The notes: a model not told the origin generated them from the sequence alone. A stretch of DNA of 64,000 nt from Halobacteriovoraceae bacterium (GCA_002707495.1 PAMZ01000021.1:186001-250000), one strand, 5' to 3'; shown: positions 42,450-51,568, numbered from the stretch's first letter. Program-made: numbers and translations.

Positions 42450-43505
42450 AAATTTTACGCGAATGCCGTTTTGATTGAAGCTTAATTGTCTTGTGGCCGG
42501 AAGTGATTTGGCGAAAGTCTCAGGTATAATAATACCGCAAGCTCTAGGCGAAAGGGACTCTAGCTTCTGATAAATGTTTTTAAAATATCGTTGAGGTTCC
42601 ACTGGGATCTTGATCCTCTTGCCGTAGGGAGGGTTCATAATGATAAAGTCGCTTGGCGTTTTTTCGATTTTAAAAAAATCAAGATTAGTTAAGCTAAAAT
42701 CTCCTTTCTCATGTGGTATAAGAACATCTTTATTCCAGTCATTCCCAAAGGCTTTAAGTTTTACCGTAGGCTTTACTGCAATTTCAATTGAAGGGATGTT
42801 TTTCCAATAGTGAAAGCTAAATTTTCTGTTCAATAATGGCTTATTTTGATTTAAAAACTCACTTAGAAAAGTAGCGCTTCCACACATGGGGTCATAGAGA
42901 GACAGCATAGTCTCACGTTCATTTCTTAAGAATTCTAAACAAGCAAAGGCAAAATTTTCACGGATTCCTGCATGACCTCTATGCGAACTCCACCCTCTTT
43001 TATGAAGGTGGTCTCCCGTCGTATCTAATGAAATAGTCAGTTGATCATTATCAAAGCGTAGATAAATTGTTTGTTGTGGATAATTTTTTTTCTGATGGTA
43101 AAGAGCGAGTTTATGATTCTGACAATACTTTTCAAAAGCTTCAATTGACGTCTGTTCAATTCTCTTGGTGTGGATGAGGCGAGAATTTGATGAAGAGACT
43201 TTAAATTTAACATTATTTTGTTGCAAATAATCTCTCCAGGGAATTTTACTTAAGAGGGAATAGAGCTTGGGGAGATCTCTACATGTTTGCGTTTTGAGTC
43301 TTATAAGAATTCTCGAAGGAATTCGAAGCCAATAATTCAGCTCAAGCCCATGCATGAGGGGAAGCTCAATTTCAAGTCCTCCTTGAATGAGCGTTATAGG
43401 AGGGAAAGCTTTATAGGCAAGACGAGAGCTTAATTTCCCAACCAATTCTGATTTTGCAAGCGATTCAAGACCAGGCGGACAGACAATAAAAAAAGTAAAT
43501 TCCAT
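42432..43505 (-). CDS. RlmL/YpsC-like SAM-dependent RNA methyltransferase
   Basis: 357 residues. An N-terminal ferredoxin-like/THUMP region leads to a Rossmann methyltransferase: YDPMCGSATFL (SAM motif I) and IMNPPYGKRI, the NPPY motif of N-methylation on exocyclic amines. It corresponds to the RlmL half of E. coli RlmKL (m2G2445 of 23S rRNA); the RlmK half is absent. The target is inferred. The C-terminal region after NPPY is short (about 60 residues). Confidence 0.82.
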   Translation of the reverse strand: MEFTFFIVCPPGLESLAKSELVGKLSSRLAYKAFPPITLIQGGLEIELPLMHGLELNYWLRIPSRILIRLKTQTCRDLPKLYSLLSKIPWRDYLQQNNVKFKVSSSNSRLIHTKRIEQTSIEAFEKYCQNHKLALYHQKKNYPQQTIYLRFDNDQLTISLDTTGDHLHKRGWSSHRGHAGIRENFAFACLEFLRNERETMLSLYDPMCGSATFLSEFLNQNKPLLNRKFSFHYWKNIPSIEIAVKPTVKLKAFGNDWNKDVLIPHEKGDFSLTNLDFFKIEKTPSDFIIMNPPYGKRIKIPVEPQRYFKNIYQKLESLSPRACGIIIPETFAKSLPATRQLSFNQNGIRVKFLVFEF

Positions 43506-43567
43506 GACTTCATATAGATAAATACCAGGCCCTTGTCATCCTTGTAGGCAACCTTTATAAGGAGCAG

Positions 43568-44095
43568 ATGCAAAAACTTAAGGGGCACCACAAGAACCCA
43601 GAAAACCCTGAATTCAAGGTAGAATACGGTATTGTAGGAGATGAATTTAAGGTCTCTGGAAGCTATGAAGGAAAGCTTTATGTCTCTGATGACTTTAAAG
43701 TAGAAGGGTTTGATAACTGGCTTCTTTGGGAGTTTGATGTCTTTGAGCTTTTTCTTACAAGAGGGCATCCCCAAGGTCATTATCTAGAGATTCAATTCTC
43801 TCCTCTAGGCCAGAAGTTGGCGTTATTGATCAAAAGACCTCGAGAGGACTTTGATTTTTACGTGCCAAAGACTTTTAAATTAGAAAATACAATAGATGAT
43901 CAGGGATGGAAGTTTAAATGCACGATTAAAGCTACGGATATTCCCGGAAGTGATTCCATTATTCATGGGAATCTTCATTCTTGTATACACAAAGCTCCAA
44001 GCCGTTGCTATTTAGGCACCGAAATAAACAAAGAAGATGTACCTGATTTTCATAGGCCGGAACTTTTTATAAAACTAGGCGAGTTTAATGGCTAA
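43568..44095 (+). CDS. DOMON/CBM9-like domain protein
   Basis: 175 residues, no signal peptide. LLWEFDVFELFLTRG, HYLEIQFSPLGQKLAL and WKFKCTIKATDIPG resemble the strand pattern of family-9 carbohydrate-binding/DOMON-like domains that bind sugars or heme. It starts the long operon that holds the mevalonate genes and overlaps the next gene by eight bases. Being cytoplasmic is unusual for such a domain. Ligand unknown. Confidence 0.65.
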   Translation: MQKLKGHHKNPENPEFKVEYGIVGDEFKVSGSYEGKLYVSDDFKVEGFDNWLLWEFDVFELFLTRGHPQGHYLEIQFSPLGQKLALLIKRPREDFDFYVPKTFKLENTIDDQGWKFKCTIKATDIPGSDSIIHGNLHSCIHKAPSRCYLGTEINKEDVPDFHRPELFIKLGEFNG

Positions 44096-44780
44096 GCTAA
44101 CACTTGTTCCGACACCAATTTCAGACCACAAGCCTTGGGATGCAGAGACCATAGAGACACTCAGGAAAGCATTTATTGGTGGGAGTGCCATTGTCGTTGA
44201 GGAGCATAAAATTGCGAGAAGAAAATGGATTGCCAATGGTCTTCCGAGAGAGGCAATTGATAAATTTATCTGCTTAAATGAGCATACCAAGGTAGATACG
44301 AATCAACAGGTTCTCAGTCTTCTAAAATCAGGTGTAGATACCTATTTAATGAGTGATTGCGGTCTTCCAGCTTTTTGTGATCCGGGCCAGGAGTTAGTCG
44401 ATATATGTCATAACGAAAGAATCAAAGTAACGGCGTTAAGTTTTCCAAATTCTGTTATTTTAGCACTGTCGCTCAGTGGGTTTAAATCGGATACCTTCTT
44501 TTTTGGTGGATTTATACCTAGGGAAAATAGGCTTAAAGGTCTTAAGCAATTGGACCAAAGAAGAGAGACCGTGATCTTAATGGACACACCTTATCGTTTG
44601 TCTAAGGTGCTTGAGGAATTGAAGCAAATTGGGGTTAAAAGGCAGGTATTTGTAGGAATTGATTTAAATTGTGACTCAGAAATGCTAGTTAGAGGTACTA
44701 TTGAGCAGGTAGTCAAAGACTTGAACAACGTGAACAAACGGGAATTTGTGCTAGTATTAGGGCCATATGACGGACGATAG
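44088..44780 (+). CDS. RsmI-like tetrapyrrole-methylase family protein
   Basis: 230 residues against 286 for E. coli RsmI. It keeps LVPTPISDH at the start, the SDCGLPAFCDPGQELVDIC loop, SFPNSVILALSLSGF, FFGGFIPREN and MDTPYRLSKVLEEL. RsmI methylates the ribose of C1402 of 16S rRNA. The shorter C-terminus is seen in related single-domain forms, so the target is uncertain. Overlaps its neighbours by eight and 14 bases within the operon. Confidence 0.8.
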   Translation: MAKLTLVPTPISDHKPWDAETIETLRKAFIGGSAIVVEEHKIARRKWIANGLPREAIDKFICLNEHTKVDTNQQVLSLLKSGVDTYLMSDCGLPAFCDPGQELVDICHNERIKVTALSFPNSVILALSLSGFKSDTFFFGGFIPRENRLKGLKQLDQRRETVILMDTPYRLSKVLEELKQIGVKRQVFVGIDLNCDSEMLVRGTIEQVVKDLNNVNKREFVLVLGPYDGR

Positions 44781-45756
44781 GAAACAAGACCATATTGATC
44801 TAGCTTTTAGATCAAGACCTAGATCTAGGTTTGAGTTAGGTGATTTAACTTATGAACCAATGCTTGGTCATTTAAGTCCAATTGAGCCAAGTGAGTTTAG
44901 CTTCGCAAAGGCTAAGATGAAGCTTCCACTATGGGTTTCTAGCATGACAGGTGGGACAGAAAAAGCGAGAGGAATAAACCAAAATTTAGCTAAATTATGT
45001 GGTGAATATGGGCTAGGTATGGGACTTGGCTCCTGCAGACCTCTTTTAGATGATAAGCGTTGGGAAGACTTTGAAGTCCGAAACTTAATGGGTCCTGATG
45101 CCCCTTTGTATAGCAATTTTGGAATAGCTCAGATTGAGGAGCTTATCGCTCAAAATAAAATCGATAAAATTATCGAGATCACCAAGAGGTTGGAAGCCAA
45201 TGGGGTTATAGTGCATGTGAACCCATTGCAAGAATTTGCTCAGCCTGAAGGTGATCGATACAAAGTAGCTCCGTTAGAAACGATAAAACGTCTTTTGGAG
45301 TTAATGGACTTTCCCATTATTGTAAAAGAAGTAGGACAGGGGATGGGTCCTAGAAGTCTGGCCGGCTTAGTTTCTTTACCGATTGAAGCCATTGAGTTTG
45401 CTGCTTTTGGTGGAACTAATTTTACAATGCTTGAACAGAGCAGACATCAAAAGACAGATAGCTCAAAAAATGAGTTACTGGCTGGACTTGCTACAATAGG
45501 ACATACACCGGAAGAAATGATTGGCTGGATAAATGCTTTTGAGTTTGAGCTCGAATGTCAGCAATTTATTATCTCTGGAGGAGTTTATGATCCTATCAGG
45601 GCAAAGGTTTTGAACGATTCTCTTCATTACCCTAGTGCTGTTGGAATGGCATCGCAATTTCTCAAGTTTGCCATGGGAGATTACGAGCAATTGCAGGCAT
45701 ACGCAGAAGATCTTATTGAAGTTTATTTGGTTTGTGACCAAGTATTAAAAGGATAG
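44767..45756 (+). CDS. fni: Type 2 isopentenyl-diphosphate delta-isomerase
   Basis: 329 residues. FMN-dependent enzyme: LWVSSMTGGTEKARGINQNL, the GMGLGSCR turn, HVNPLQEFAQPEGDR (substrate and flavin contacts), FPIIVKEVGQGMG and the C-terminal flavin-phosphate region IISGGVYDPIRAKVL. It interconverts IPP and DMAPP in the cytoplasm, at the end of the mevalonate route. It overlaps the RsmI-like gene and is followed by mvaA after five bases. Confidence 0.94.
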   Translation: MTDDRKQDHIDLAFRSRPRSRFELGDLTYEPMLGHLSPIEPSEFSFAKAKMKLPLWVSSMTGGTEKARGINQNLAKLCGEYGLGMGLGSCRPLLDDKRWEDFEVRNLMGPDAPLYSNFGIAQIEELIAQNKIDKIIEITKRLEANGVIVHVNPLQEFAQPEGDRYKVAPLETIKRLLELMDFPIIVKEVGQGMGPRSLAGLVSLPIEAIEFAAFGGTNFTMLEQSRHQKTDSSKNELLAGLATIGHTPEEMIGWINAFEFELECQQFIISGGVYDPIRAKVLNDSLHYPSAVGMASQFLKFAMGDYEQLQAYAEDLIEVYLVCDQVLKG

Positions 45757-45761
45757 ATAGA

Positions 45762-47045
45762 ATGAAGCAGGTTTCAGGTTTCTCAAAACTCTCTAAACTA
45801 GAAAAAATAGATTGGCTTAAAACACAACTCCCTCATGCCTATACATTAAATGTCTTACAAGACTATTGGTTGGCAGATCGAGCGACTCAAAAACTCATTG
45901 AGGAATTTAGTGAAAATACGATTGGAAACTTTATTCTTCCCTATGGTGTAGCACCTAATTTTTTATTGGATGGAGAAATGTTTGCTGTACCATTCGTTAT
46001 AGAAGAGAGTTCAGTCGTTGCAGCTAGTGCAAAAAGTGCAAAGTTTTGGTTGAGTCGAGGTGGTTTTAAAACGAAAAAACTAACGACTTTAAAGAACGGC
46101 CAAGTACACTTTTTCTATCATGGTGATAAAAGCGAGCTTGAAGAACAGTTTCTCAATAATAAAGAGAGTTTATTCAACTCTGTGGCTGAGCTTTCAAACA
46201 ATATGGAAAAACGAGGCGGAGGAATTAAATCGATTGAGCTCAAGGATATGACCGCTGAACTTCCCAATTATTTTCAGCTCTATGCCACTTTTGAGACTTG
46301 TGATGCAATGGGGGCAAATTTCATAAACTCGATTTTAGAAGAGCTAGGGAACCAAATAAGTCATTGGGATCATACCGAAGTTAATATGTGCATTCTTTCT
46401 AATTTTACCCCGGAGTGCAAAGTCGAAGTGGAAGTGAGTTGTCCAATAGACTCCCTTAAAGGTGTAGCAAAAAACGTTGAAGCTAAAGATTTTGCTTACA
46501 AATTTAAACAAGCAGTTGATATAGCTCAGGCTGATATACGGCGTGCAGTGACTCATAATAAAGGAATCTTTAATGGAATAGATGCTGTTATTTTGGCCAC
46601 TGGAAACGATTTTAGGGCCATTGAAGCCTGTGGGCATGCATATGCGGCCAGAGATGGAAGTTATAGGGGACTCACCACATGTGATATCAGTGAGGGAGAG
46701 TTTAGTTTTAAAATTGATATTCCTCTAGCTTTAGGAACGGTGGGAGGACTAACAACATTGCATCCAATGGCAAAGGTTTCACTTGAAATGCTGGGTAATC
46801 CGAATGCTCAAACGTTAATGAAAATTGTAGCAGCAGCTGGACTTGCTCAAAACTTTGGCGCTCTGCGCTCTTTGGTAACTACTGGAATTCAGCAAGGCCA
46901 TATGAAAATGCACCTTTTAAATATCTTAAATCAGTTAAACGCTTCAAAAGAAGAAATTAAGCGGGCCAAAGAATACTTTAATGAAAGAACAGTATCGTTT
47001 TCCGGGGTGAGGGATTTCCTTGCCAAAACAGACACCCTGCATTAG
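45762..47045 (+). CDS. mvaA: Class II hydroxymethylglutaryl-CoA reductase
   Basis: 427 residues, typical class II length. Catalytic Glu in ENTIGNFILPYGVAPNFL, Lys in THNKGIFNGID, Asp in ATGNDFRAIEACGHAYAA, and the C-terminal catalytic His in GIQQGHMKMHL. It converts HMG-CoA to mevalonate, the committed step; class II enzymes in such operons work in the biosynthetic direction. AGGATAG precedes the ATG. HMG-CoA synthase is not in this window. Confidence 0.94.
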   Translation: MKQVSGFSKLSKLEKIDWLKTQLPHAYTLNVLQDYWLADRATQKLIEEFSENTIGNFILPYGVAPNFLLDGEMFAVPFVIEESSVVAASAKSAKFWLSRGGFKTKKLTTLKNGQVHFFYHGDKSELEEQFLNNKESLFNSVAELSNNMEKRGGGIKSIELKDMTAELPNYFQLYATFETCDAMGANFINSILEELGNQISHWDHTEVNMCILSNFTPECKVEVEVSCPIDSLKGVAKNVEAKDFAYKFKQAVDIAQADIRRAVTHNKGIFNGIDAVILATGNDFRAIEACGHAYAARDGSYRGLTTCDISEGEFSFKIDIPLALGTVGGLTTLHPMAKVSLEMLGNPNAQTLMKIVAAAGLAQNFGALRSLVTTGIQQGHMKMHLLNILNQLNASKEEIKRAKEYFNERTVSFSGVRDFLAKTDTLH

Positions 47046-47078
47046 GATGTGTCCACCTAAGAGATCAAGAGAGACTAG

Positions 47079-48092
47079 ATGAGTAAGAATTATTATTACG
47101 GGCATGGAAAGCTGCTTTTGACCGGTGAGTACTTGGTTATGGATGGCTGTAAATCTTTGGCGCTTCCTAGTAAATTAGGCCAACAAATGCATGTCGAGTA
47201 TCGACCCACCTCCGAACCAAAGTTGTTTTGGAAGAGTTACGATAAAGACAATAAAGTCTGGTTTGATGCGGTCTTCGAACTATGGCATTTTGATATACTA
47301 AAATTTGATGAGACGCTGGTTGATGAAGCTCAGGTTCTGGCCTTGCAAGGAATTCTTCGGCAAGCGAGAAAACAAAATATCCATTTTCTAAGGGAGCAAG
47401 TTGATTTTCATGTTTCAACCAGACTTGAATTCCCACTTGATTGGGGACTTGGTTCTAGCTCAACCCTAATTTACAATGTGGCACAATGGGCCTACGTGAG
47501 TCCTTTTGAACTTCTAGAAAAAACTTTTGGAGGCTCGGGATACGATATTGCTTGTGCCCAGTCCTTTGGTCCCGTTGTTTATCAGAATCTAAAACGAGGT
47601 CCTCAATGGGAGACTGCAAACTTTTATCCCAGTTTTAAAGATAGAATTTATTTTGTACACCTGAACCGAAAGCAAAACAGTCGTGACGAGATCCAGCGTT
47701 ATCGGGAATTAGCTCCTTCTAATAAGGATAAACTAATAGAGAGAGTGAATAAAGTTACAGAGGCCTGTTTGGAAGTCGTTGATATGGGGGAATTTCAAAA
47801 TCTAATGGCAGAGCATGAAAGTATTATAGCTGAGTGTATCGATAAAAGACCTATTCAAAGTGAGCTATTTGGAGACTTTGATGGAGTCGTAAAATCTCTT
47901 GGCGCATGGGGTGGGGACTTTGCTCTTATTGCTAGCAAAAATTCTTGGGAAGATATAAGAGATTATTTTTATCACCGTGGATACAAAGAGCTGCTTTCAT
48001 ATGATGAAATGATTCTTCAAACTTTTCCTCGATTTAGCGAACCTGAAATTAATCTTAAAAGAGAGTTGGATCATGGGCTCAAGGCCCTCTAG
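47079..48092 (+). CDS. GHMP kinase, GYDIA family; probable phosphomevalonate kinase
   Basis: 337 residues. HGKLLLTGEYLVMDG is the N-terminal GHMP motif; LDWGLGSSSTLIYN is the ATP loop; FGGSGYDIACAQSFGPVVY is the mark of the GYDIA group, where Asp is the usual catalytic position; GAWGGDFALIAS is the C-terminal motif. By elimination it fills the phosphomevalonate kinase slot, since mevalonate kinase and decarboxylase are both encoded beside it. This is inference: ATP use and substrate are not proved by sequence. Confidence 0.82.
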   Translation: MSKNYYYGHGKLLLTGEYLVMDGCKSLALPSKLGQQMHVEYRPTSEPKLFWKSYDKDNKVWFDAVFELWHFDILKFDETLVDEAQVLALQGILRQARKQNIHFLREQVDFHVSTRLEFPLDWGLGSSSTLIYNVAQWAYVSPFELLEKTFGGSGYDIACAQSFGPVVYQNLKRGPQWETANFYPSFKDRIYFVHLNRKQNSRDEIQRYRELAPSNKDKLIERVNKVTEACLEVVDMGEFQNLMAEHESIIAECIDKRPIQSELFGDFDGVVKSLGAWGGDFALIASKNSWEDIRDYFYHRGYKELLSYDEMILQTFPRFSEPEINLKRELDHGLKAL

Positions 48093-49086
48093 TGGGAAAA
48101 TAAAAGTTTCAACTCCTTCAAATATTGCTTTTATTAAATATTGGGGAAAGTATGGCAATCAGATGCCAATGAACCCATCTATTTCTATGACACTTGATAA
48201 ATGTCGAACAGAATTTGATGTTGATTATAGTGAAGGGCAAAATTCAGTTGAGCTTATTTTTGAAGGCACGAGAAACCAAGACTTTGAGACAAAACTCACA
48301 AAGCTTTATCAAAAACTCATTTCGAATTTTCCCATCCTTGATGGTTATCATTTTAAAATAAAATCTCGAAACACTTTTCCTCATTCCGCCGGTATTGCTT
48401 CGTCTGCTTCTGCGATGTCTGCTTTTGCGCTGACTCTTGGAGTCGTTTCTCAAAGGCAAAATGATTTGGAGTTTGTCAGTGAGCTTGCTAGGCTTTGTTC
48501 GGGCTCTGCTTGTCGAAGTGTCTATCCTGATTATGCTATTTGGGGAGAGTCTCAATGTATAGACAATTCCTCACAAGAACATGCTATCGTATTTAATGAA
48601 GCTCACTCAATTTTTAATAATATGAACGATTCTATTGTCATTGTTGATTCTGGTGAAAAGTCAGTTTCAAGTAGTGCAGGTCATGGGCTTATGTCCAACC
48701 ATCCTTATAGAGAAAAGAGGGTGGTTCAAGCGAATACAAATTTTAATAGCATTATTGAAGCCATGAGAACCGGAGATTTGGAAAAATTTGGTAGAGTTAT
48801 TGAAAATGAGGCATTAAGCCTACATGCTCTGATGCTCAGTTCAGATCCATCTTATATTTTATTAAAGCCTTTAAGCCTTCAGTTAATCGAAGAGGTAAAA
48901 AATATGAGAGAGATGACTAATACGCCACTTTATTTTACTATCGATGCGGGTCCTAATATACATTTAATATACCCAGATCAGGCTAAAAATGAGGCCAGAA
49001 ATTTTATAGATAATTTTTGCCATAAGCATAAACTCACCGTAATTCATGATGGTATTGGAAAAGGACCTCGTATTGAGCCTAAATAG
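48073..49086 (+). CDS. mvaD: Diphosphomevalonate decarboxylase
   Basis: 337 residues. STPSNIAFIKYWGKYGNQ, the substrate loop HSAGIASSASAMSAFALTLG and GSACRSVYPDYAIWGE are the three family signatures; FTIDAGPNIHLI ends the fold and holds the catalytic Asp. It uses ATP to make isopentenyl diphosphate. Overlaps the GYDIA kinase by 20 bases and mevalonate kinase by 14. Confidence 0.94.
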   Translation: MGSRPSSGKIKVSTPSNIAFIKYWGKYGNQMPMNPSISMTLDKCRTEFDVDYSEGQNSVELIFEGTRNQDFETKLTKLYQKLISNFPILDGYHFKIKSRNTFPHSAGIASSASAMSAFALTLGVVSQRQNDLEFVSELARLCSGSACRSVYPDYAIWGESQCIDNSSQEHAIVFNEAHSIFNNMNDSIVIVDSGEKSVSSSAGHGLMSNHPYREKRVVQANTNFNSIIEAMRTGDLEKFGRVIENEALSLHALMLSSDPSYILLKPLSLQLIEEVKNMREMTNTPLYFTIDAGPNIHLIYPDQAKNEARNFIDNFCHKHKLTVIHDGIGKGPRIEPK

Positions 49087-49957
49087 ATCATGTGATTATT
49101 TCCATTCAAAGCTGCTCCTTTTTGGTGAGTATGCGATTGTGAAAGGCGGCCAAGGTCTAGCAATTCCCTTTCCTAAATTTAAAGGATGCTTAAAAATTGG
49201 TGATCTAGAGACTGATGCTAAATTCTTTGAGCTCTATGATTATTTAAAAAAATCTCCACTTCTCGCCAAGAGGTTGGATCTTAAACGATTTCGAGAAGAC
49301 TTGGATCTGGGTCTTTGTTTTGATTCTAATATTCCTCAAGGTTATGGCATTGGAAGCTCAGGTGCATTGTGTGCGGCTATTTATAGTGAGTACATTATCG
49401 GGGGACTTCCTCCAGTTGAAAATTCAAAAGATTTAAAAGAACTTCAAGATTATATGGCATTGATGGAATCATTTTATCATGGGACCTCTAGTGGACTTGA
49501 CTGCTTGATCAGTCTGATTGATAAGCCTGTTCATATCAAAGATCGAAAAGATGTCGTTGCGATTAAGGCTCCTCGTTTTCTAGAGCTTGGTAACTTCTAT
49601 CTCTTTGATTCTGACCAGCAGCGAAAAACTTCGCCTTTAGTTCATCAATTTCTCACTCGCTTTGATAAAGAACAAAGTTTTCAGTTAAGTTTCAAAGAGT
49701 TTACGAAGCTTAATGATTTACTAATTCGGGATTTACTTAATCTAGACACAGAGGCTTTAAAGGACCATTTTAAAAAGCTTTCAGAGCTTCAAGGAGATCT
49801 TCTCTCTGATATGATTCCTCCTAATGCTAAAGATTTTTGGCAAAAGGGACTTGCTTCAGGTGAGTATTATACTAAGTTTTGTGGTGCTGGTGGCGGAGGC
49901 TTCTTTCTGGTATATTCTACAAGTAATTTAAATGAACCTGGATTAATAGCATTATAA
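49073..49957 (+). CDS. mvk: Mevalonate kinase
   Basis: 294 residues from a TTG at 49073. I prefer this start because AAAGGA lies seven bases upstream and the protein then begins just before FHSKLLLFGEYAIVKG, the usual distance for this family; an ATG at 49046 has no ribosome site and adds nine residues. GYGIGSSGALCAAIYSEYI is the ATP loop, HGTSSGLDCLISL the catalytic Asp region, and KFCGAGGGGFFLVY the C-terminal GHMP motif. It phosphorylates mevalonate. Confidence 0.9.
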   Translation: MSLNRSCDYFHSKLLLFGEYAIVKGGQGLAIPFPKFKGCLKIGDLETDAKFFELYDYLKKSPLLAKRLDLKRFREDLDLGLCFDSNIPQGYGIGSSGALCAAIYSEYIIGGLPPVENSKDLKELQDYMALMESFYHGTSSGLDCLISLIDKPVHIKDRKDVVAIKAPRFLELGNFYLFDSDQQRKTSPLVHQFLTRFDKEQSFQLSFKEFTKLNDLLIRDLLNLDTEALKDHFKKLSELQGDLLSDMIPPNAKDFWQKGLASGEYYTKFCGAGGGGFFLVYSTSNLNEPGLIAL

Positions 49958-50614
49958 ATGGAAAATTTTAGACCGGCGGGAACACTCTCTCAATTTTTAA
50001 CAGATTTAAAGTCTTCAAAAGTTAACGAAGGATCTTTGATGGTTTGGCAAACTGTTAAAGGTAAAAAAAAGGTTCTCAAAGGAAGCTACTCTAGTCATAA
50101 GAAAGAAAAAGACAAAACAGTTGTAAACATACATCTGGAAAAAAACCATAGTTTTGATAAAGACTCCCCAATTTATCTTTATGAAGAGGTGAATGGAATA
50201 CTTTTTAAAGGTGAGTATAGTTATTATGTAAACCAAAATTTGAAATTGATAATTGATGAAAAAGTATTTTTAAAAGAAAAAAGGAAATCACCTAGATTCG
50301 GATTTCATTATAGTGATGTAAAAATTGAGTTAGAATATCAAAAAAAGACATACGAATTTAAACTCAAAGACGTTAGTGACTTAGGCTACTCCATTGAATT
50401 AAAGCATAAAATCGCAGAGCATTTTAAGGTAACACAACCAATAAATCTGTTATCAGTTCATGGTGTCAATTTACCTAAGGCAATTGGGGGAAGTATCGTT
50501 TATATACAGAAGTCCCCCCATAAATGGTCTAAGGGACATTCCATTATAGGGATAAAGTTTAATCGGAAATCAAAGTTATTTACTCTCATAGCAAAGCAAA
50601 TGGGCCTTAGTTAA
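49958..50614 (+). CDS. PilZ-domain protein sharing an N-terminal module with the protein at 21302
   Basis: 218 residues, ATG directly after the mvk stop. Residues about 1-105 (GSLMVWQTVKGKKKVLKGSY, IYLYEEVNGILFKGEY) resemble the N-terminal module of the 311-residue PilZ protein. RKSPR and DVSDLG match the PilZ RxxxR and DxSxxG motifs, except that the final G follows one residue early. The C-terminus is basic. It ends the mevalonate operon and may sense cyclic di-GMP. Its stop overlaps the crotonase stop by eight bases. Confidence 0.78.
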   Translation: MENFRPAGTLSQFLTDLKSSKVNEGSLMVWQTVKGKKKVLKGSYSSHKKEKDKTVVNIHLEKNHSFDKDSPIYLYEEVNGILFKGEYSYYVNQNLKLIIDEKVFLKEKRKSPRFGFHYSDVKIELEYQKKTYEFKLKDVSDLGYSIELKHKIAEHFKVTQPINLLSVHGVNLPKAIGGSIVYIQKSPHKWSKGHSIIGIKFNRKSKLFTLIAKQMGLS

Positions 50615-51434
50615 TATCTTCGGAATCTTTAACTAAGCTTAACTTTACGGCTTCTTTCATATGTTTTGCAGGCATACGCTCACGAGTCTCTACTTTCCAG
50701 TCTTCAGAAATCATGGCGGCTTTTGCTAACTTTCTTTCTAGTTGATTTAGCTGTTCAACACTTTCTCTTATATGCTCAGTGACTCCCATTTTTGTTTGAA
50801 TTCTTTGAACTGGAGCCTGTGCATGAATATCTGTTAATAATTTACCGAGTCGGTCAAAACGTTCATTTTCATCATAGCTAAAAAAGACAAATCCACTAGC
50901 TTCAAGTTTATGAGTATTAATATTAGATCCGCTTAAAAGCCAATTTCTTGCATTCGCTTGACCTGCAATAGCTCCCAATTGTGAAATGCCTCCAGAGGAA
51001 GGCATAAGACCGAGCTTGGAGTGTTCAAATGTGATCTGACAAGATTTGTGAGACACTCTGATATCACATGCCGTCGCAAGCTCACTGGCCACATTATTTG
51101 TCCCATGTCCAAGATCGGCAATAATGATTTGAGGTAAGTGCATCAAGCTGAAGGTGATTTTTTGGAGTTTTTGAGTGTAGTTTTCTAACTTATTTACCGT
51201 CAATGTTTTTAATATATCTGGGTCTATTCCCGCTGAAAGCTTTTTTGCCCTCGAGAATAAAACTATCGAGTGTATCTCAACTTTCCCTGAACACCAGGCC
51301 ATCAAAGTTTCAAATTCAAATAGAAATTCCCAGTTGATATACTGCTGAGGTGGTCGATTGAGTTCTACCCATAGGGTACGGGTTGTTTTGTCTAAGCGAA
51401 CGTCAAAAGTTTGATAATTAAAAATTGAACTCAT
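50607..51434 (-). CDS. Enoyl-CoA hydratase/isomerase (crotonase) family protein
   Basis: 275 residues. IHSIVLFSRAKKLSAGIDPD is the first oxyanion strand; ASELATACDIRVSHKSCQI and LGLMPSSGGISQLGAI are the second crotonase block. The usual GGG before the first helix is GHGTNN, and the classic Glu pair is not obvious, so it may not be a standard hydratase. Function within the superfamily is unknown. AAGGA is its ribosome site; a hairpin with AGGA in its loop lies upstream. Confidence 0.82.
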   Translation of the reverse strand: MSSIFNYQTFDVRLDKTTRTLWVELNRPPQQYINWEFLFEFETLMAWCSGKVEIHSIVLFSRAKKLSAGIDPDILKTLTVNKLENYTQKLQKITFSLMHLPQIIIADLGHGTNNVASELATACDIRVSHKSCQITFEHSKLGLMPSSGGISQLGAIAGQANARNWLLSGSNINTHKLEASGFVFFSYDENERFDRLGKLLTDIHAQAPVQRIQTKMGVTEHIRESVEQLNQLERKLAKAAMISEDWKVETRERMPAKHMKEAVKLSLVKDSEDIN

Positions 51435-51462
51435 ATGCCTTCCTTGGTGAACTTGTTCGATT

Positions 51463-51476
51463 AGGCATCCTTGCCT
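51463..51476 (-). promoter_or_regulatory. Leader hairpin with AGGA loop before the crotonase gene (CsrA-type)
   Basis: On the minus strand AGGCA-AGGA-TGCCT forms a five-pair hairpin with AGGA in the loop. CAAGGAUG matches the core of the CsrA consensus. About 25 bases further on, AAGGAAGG is the ribosome site of the gene that starts at 51434, giving the usual two-site arrangement. Confidence 0.4.
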
Positions 51477-51537
51477 GATTAAATTTTTTCTTTTTTGGAA
51501 GTGAAAGTCAAACCGATGAGAGAAAAAATAAGATACT

Positions 51538-51568
51538 AATAACTTACCGCTTTAATCGGTAAATTATT
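51538..51568 (-). terminator. Probable trxB terminator
   Basis: Arms 51538-51549 and 51557-51568 form a 12-pair stem (one wobble) with a seven-base loop. Downstream on the minus strand the sequence is T-rich, with TTTTTT about ten bases on. The stem is 36 bases past the trxB stop. Confidence 0.6.
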
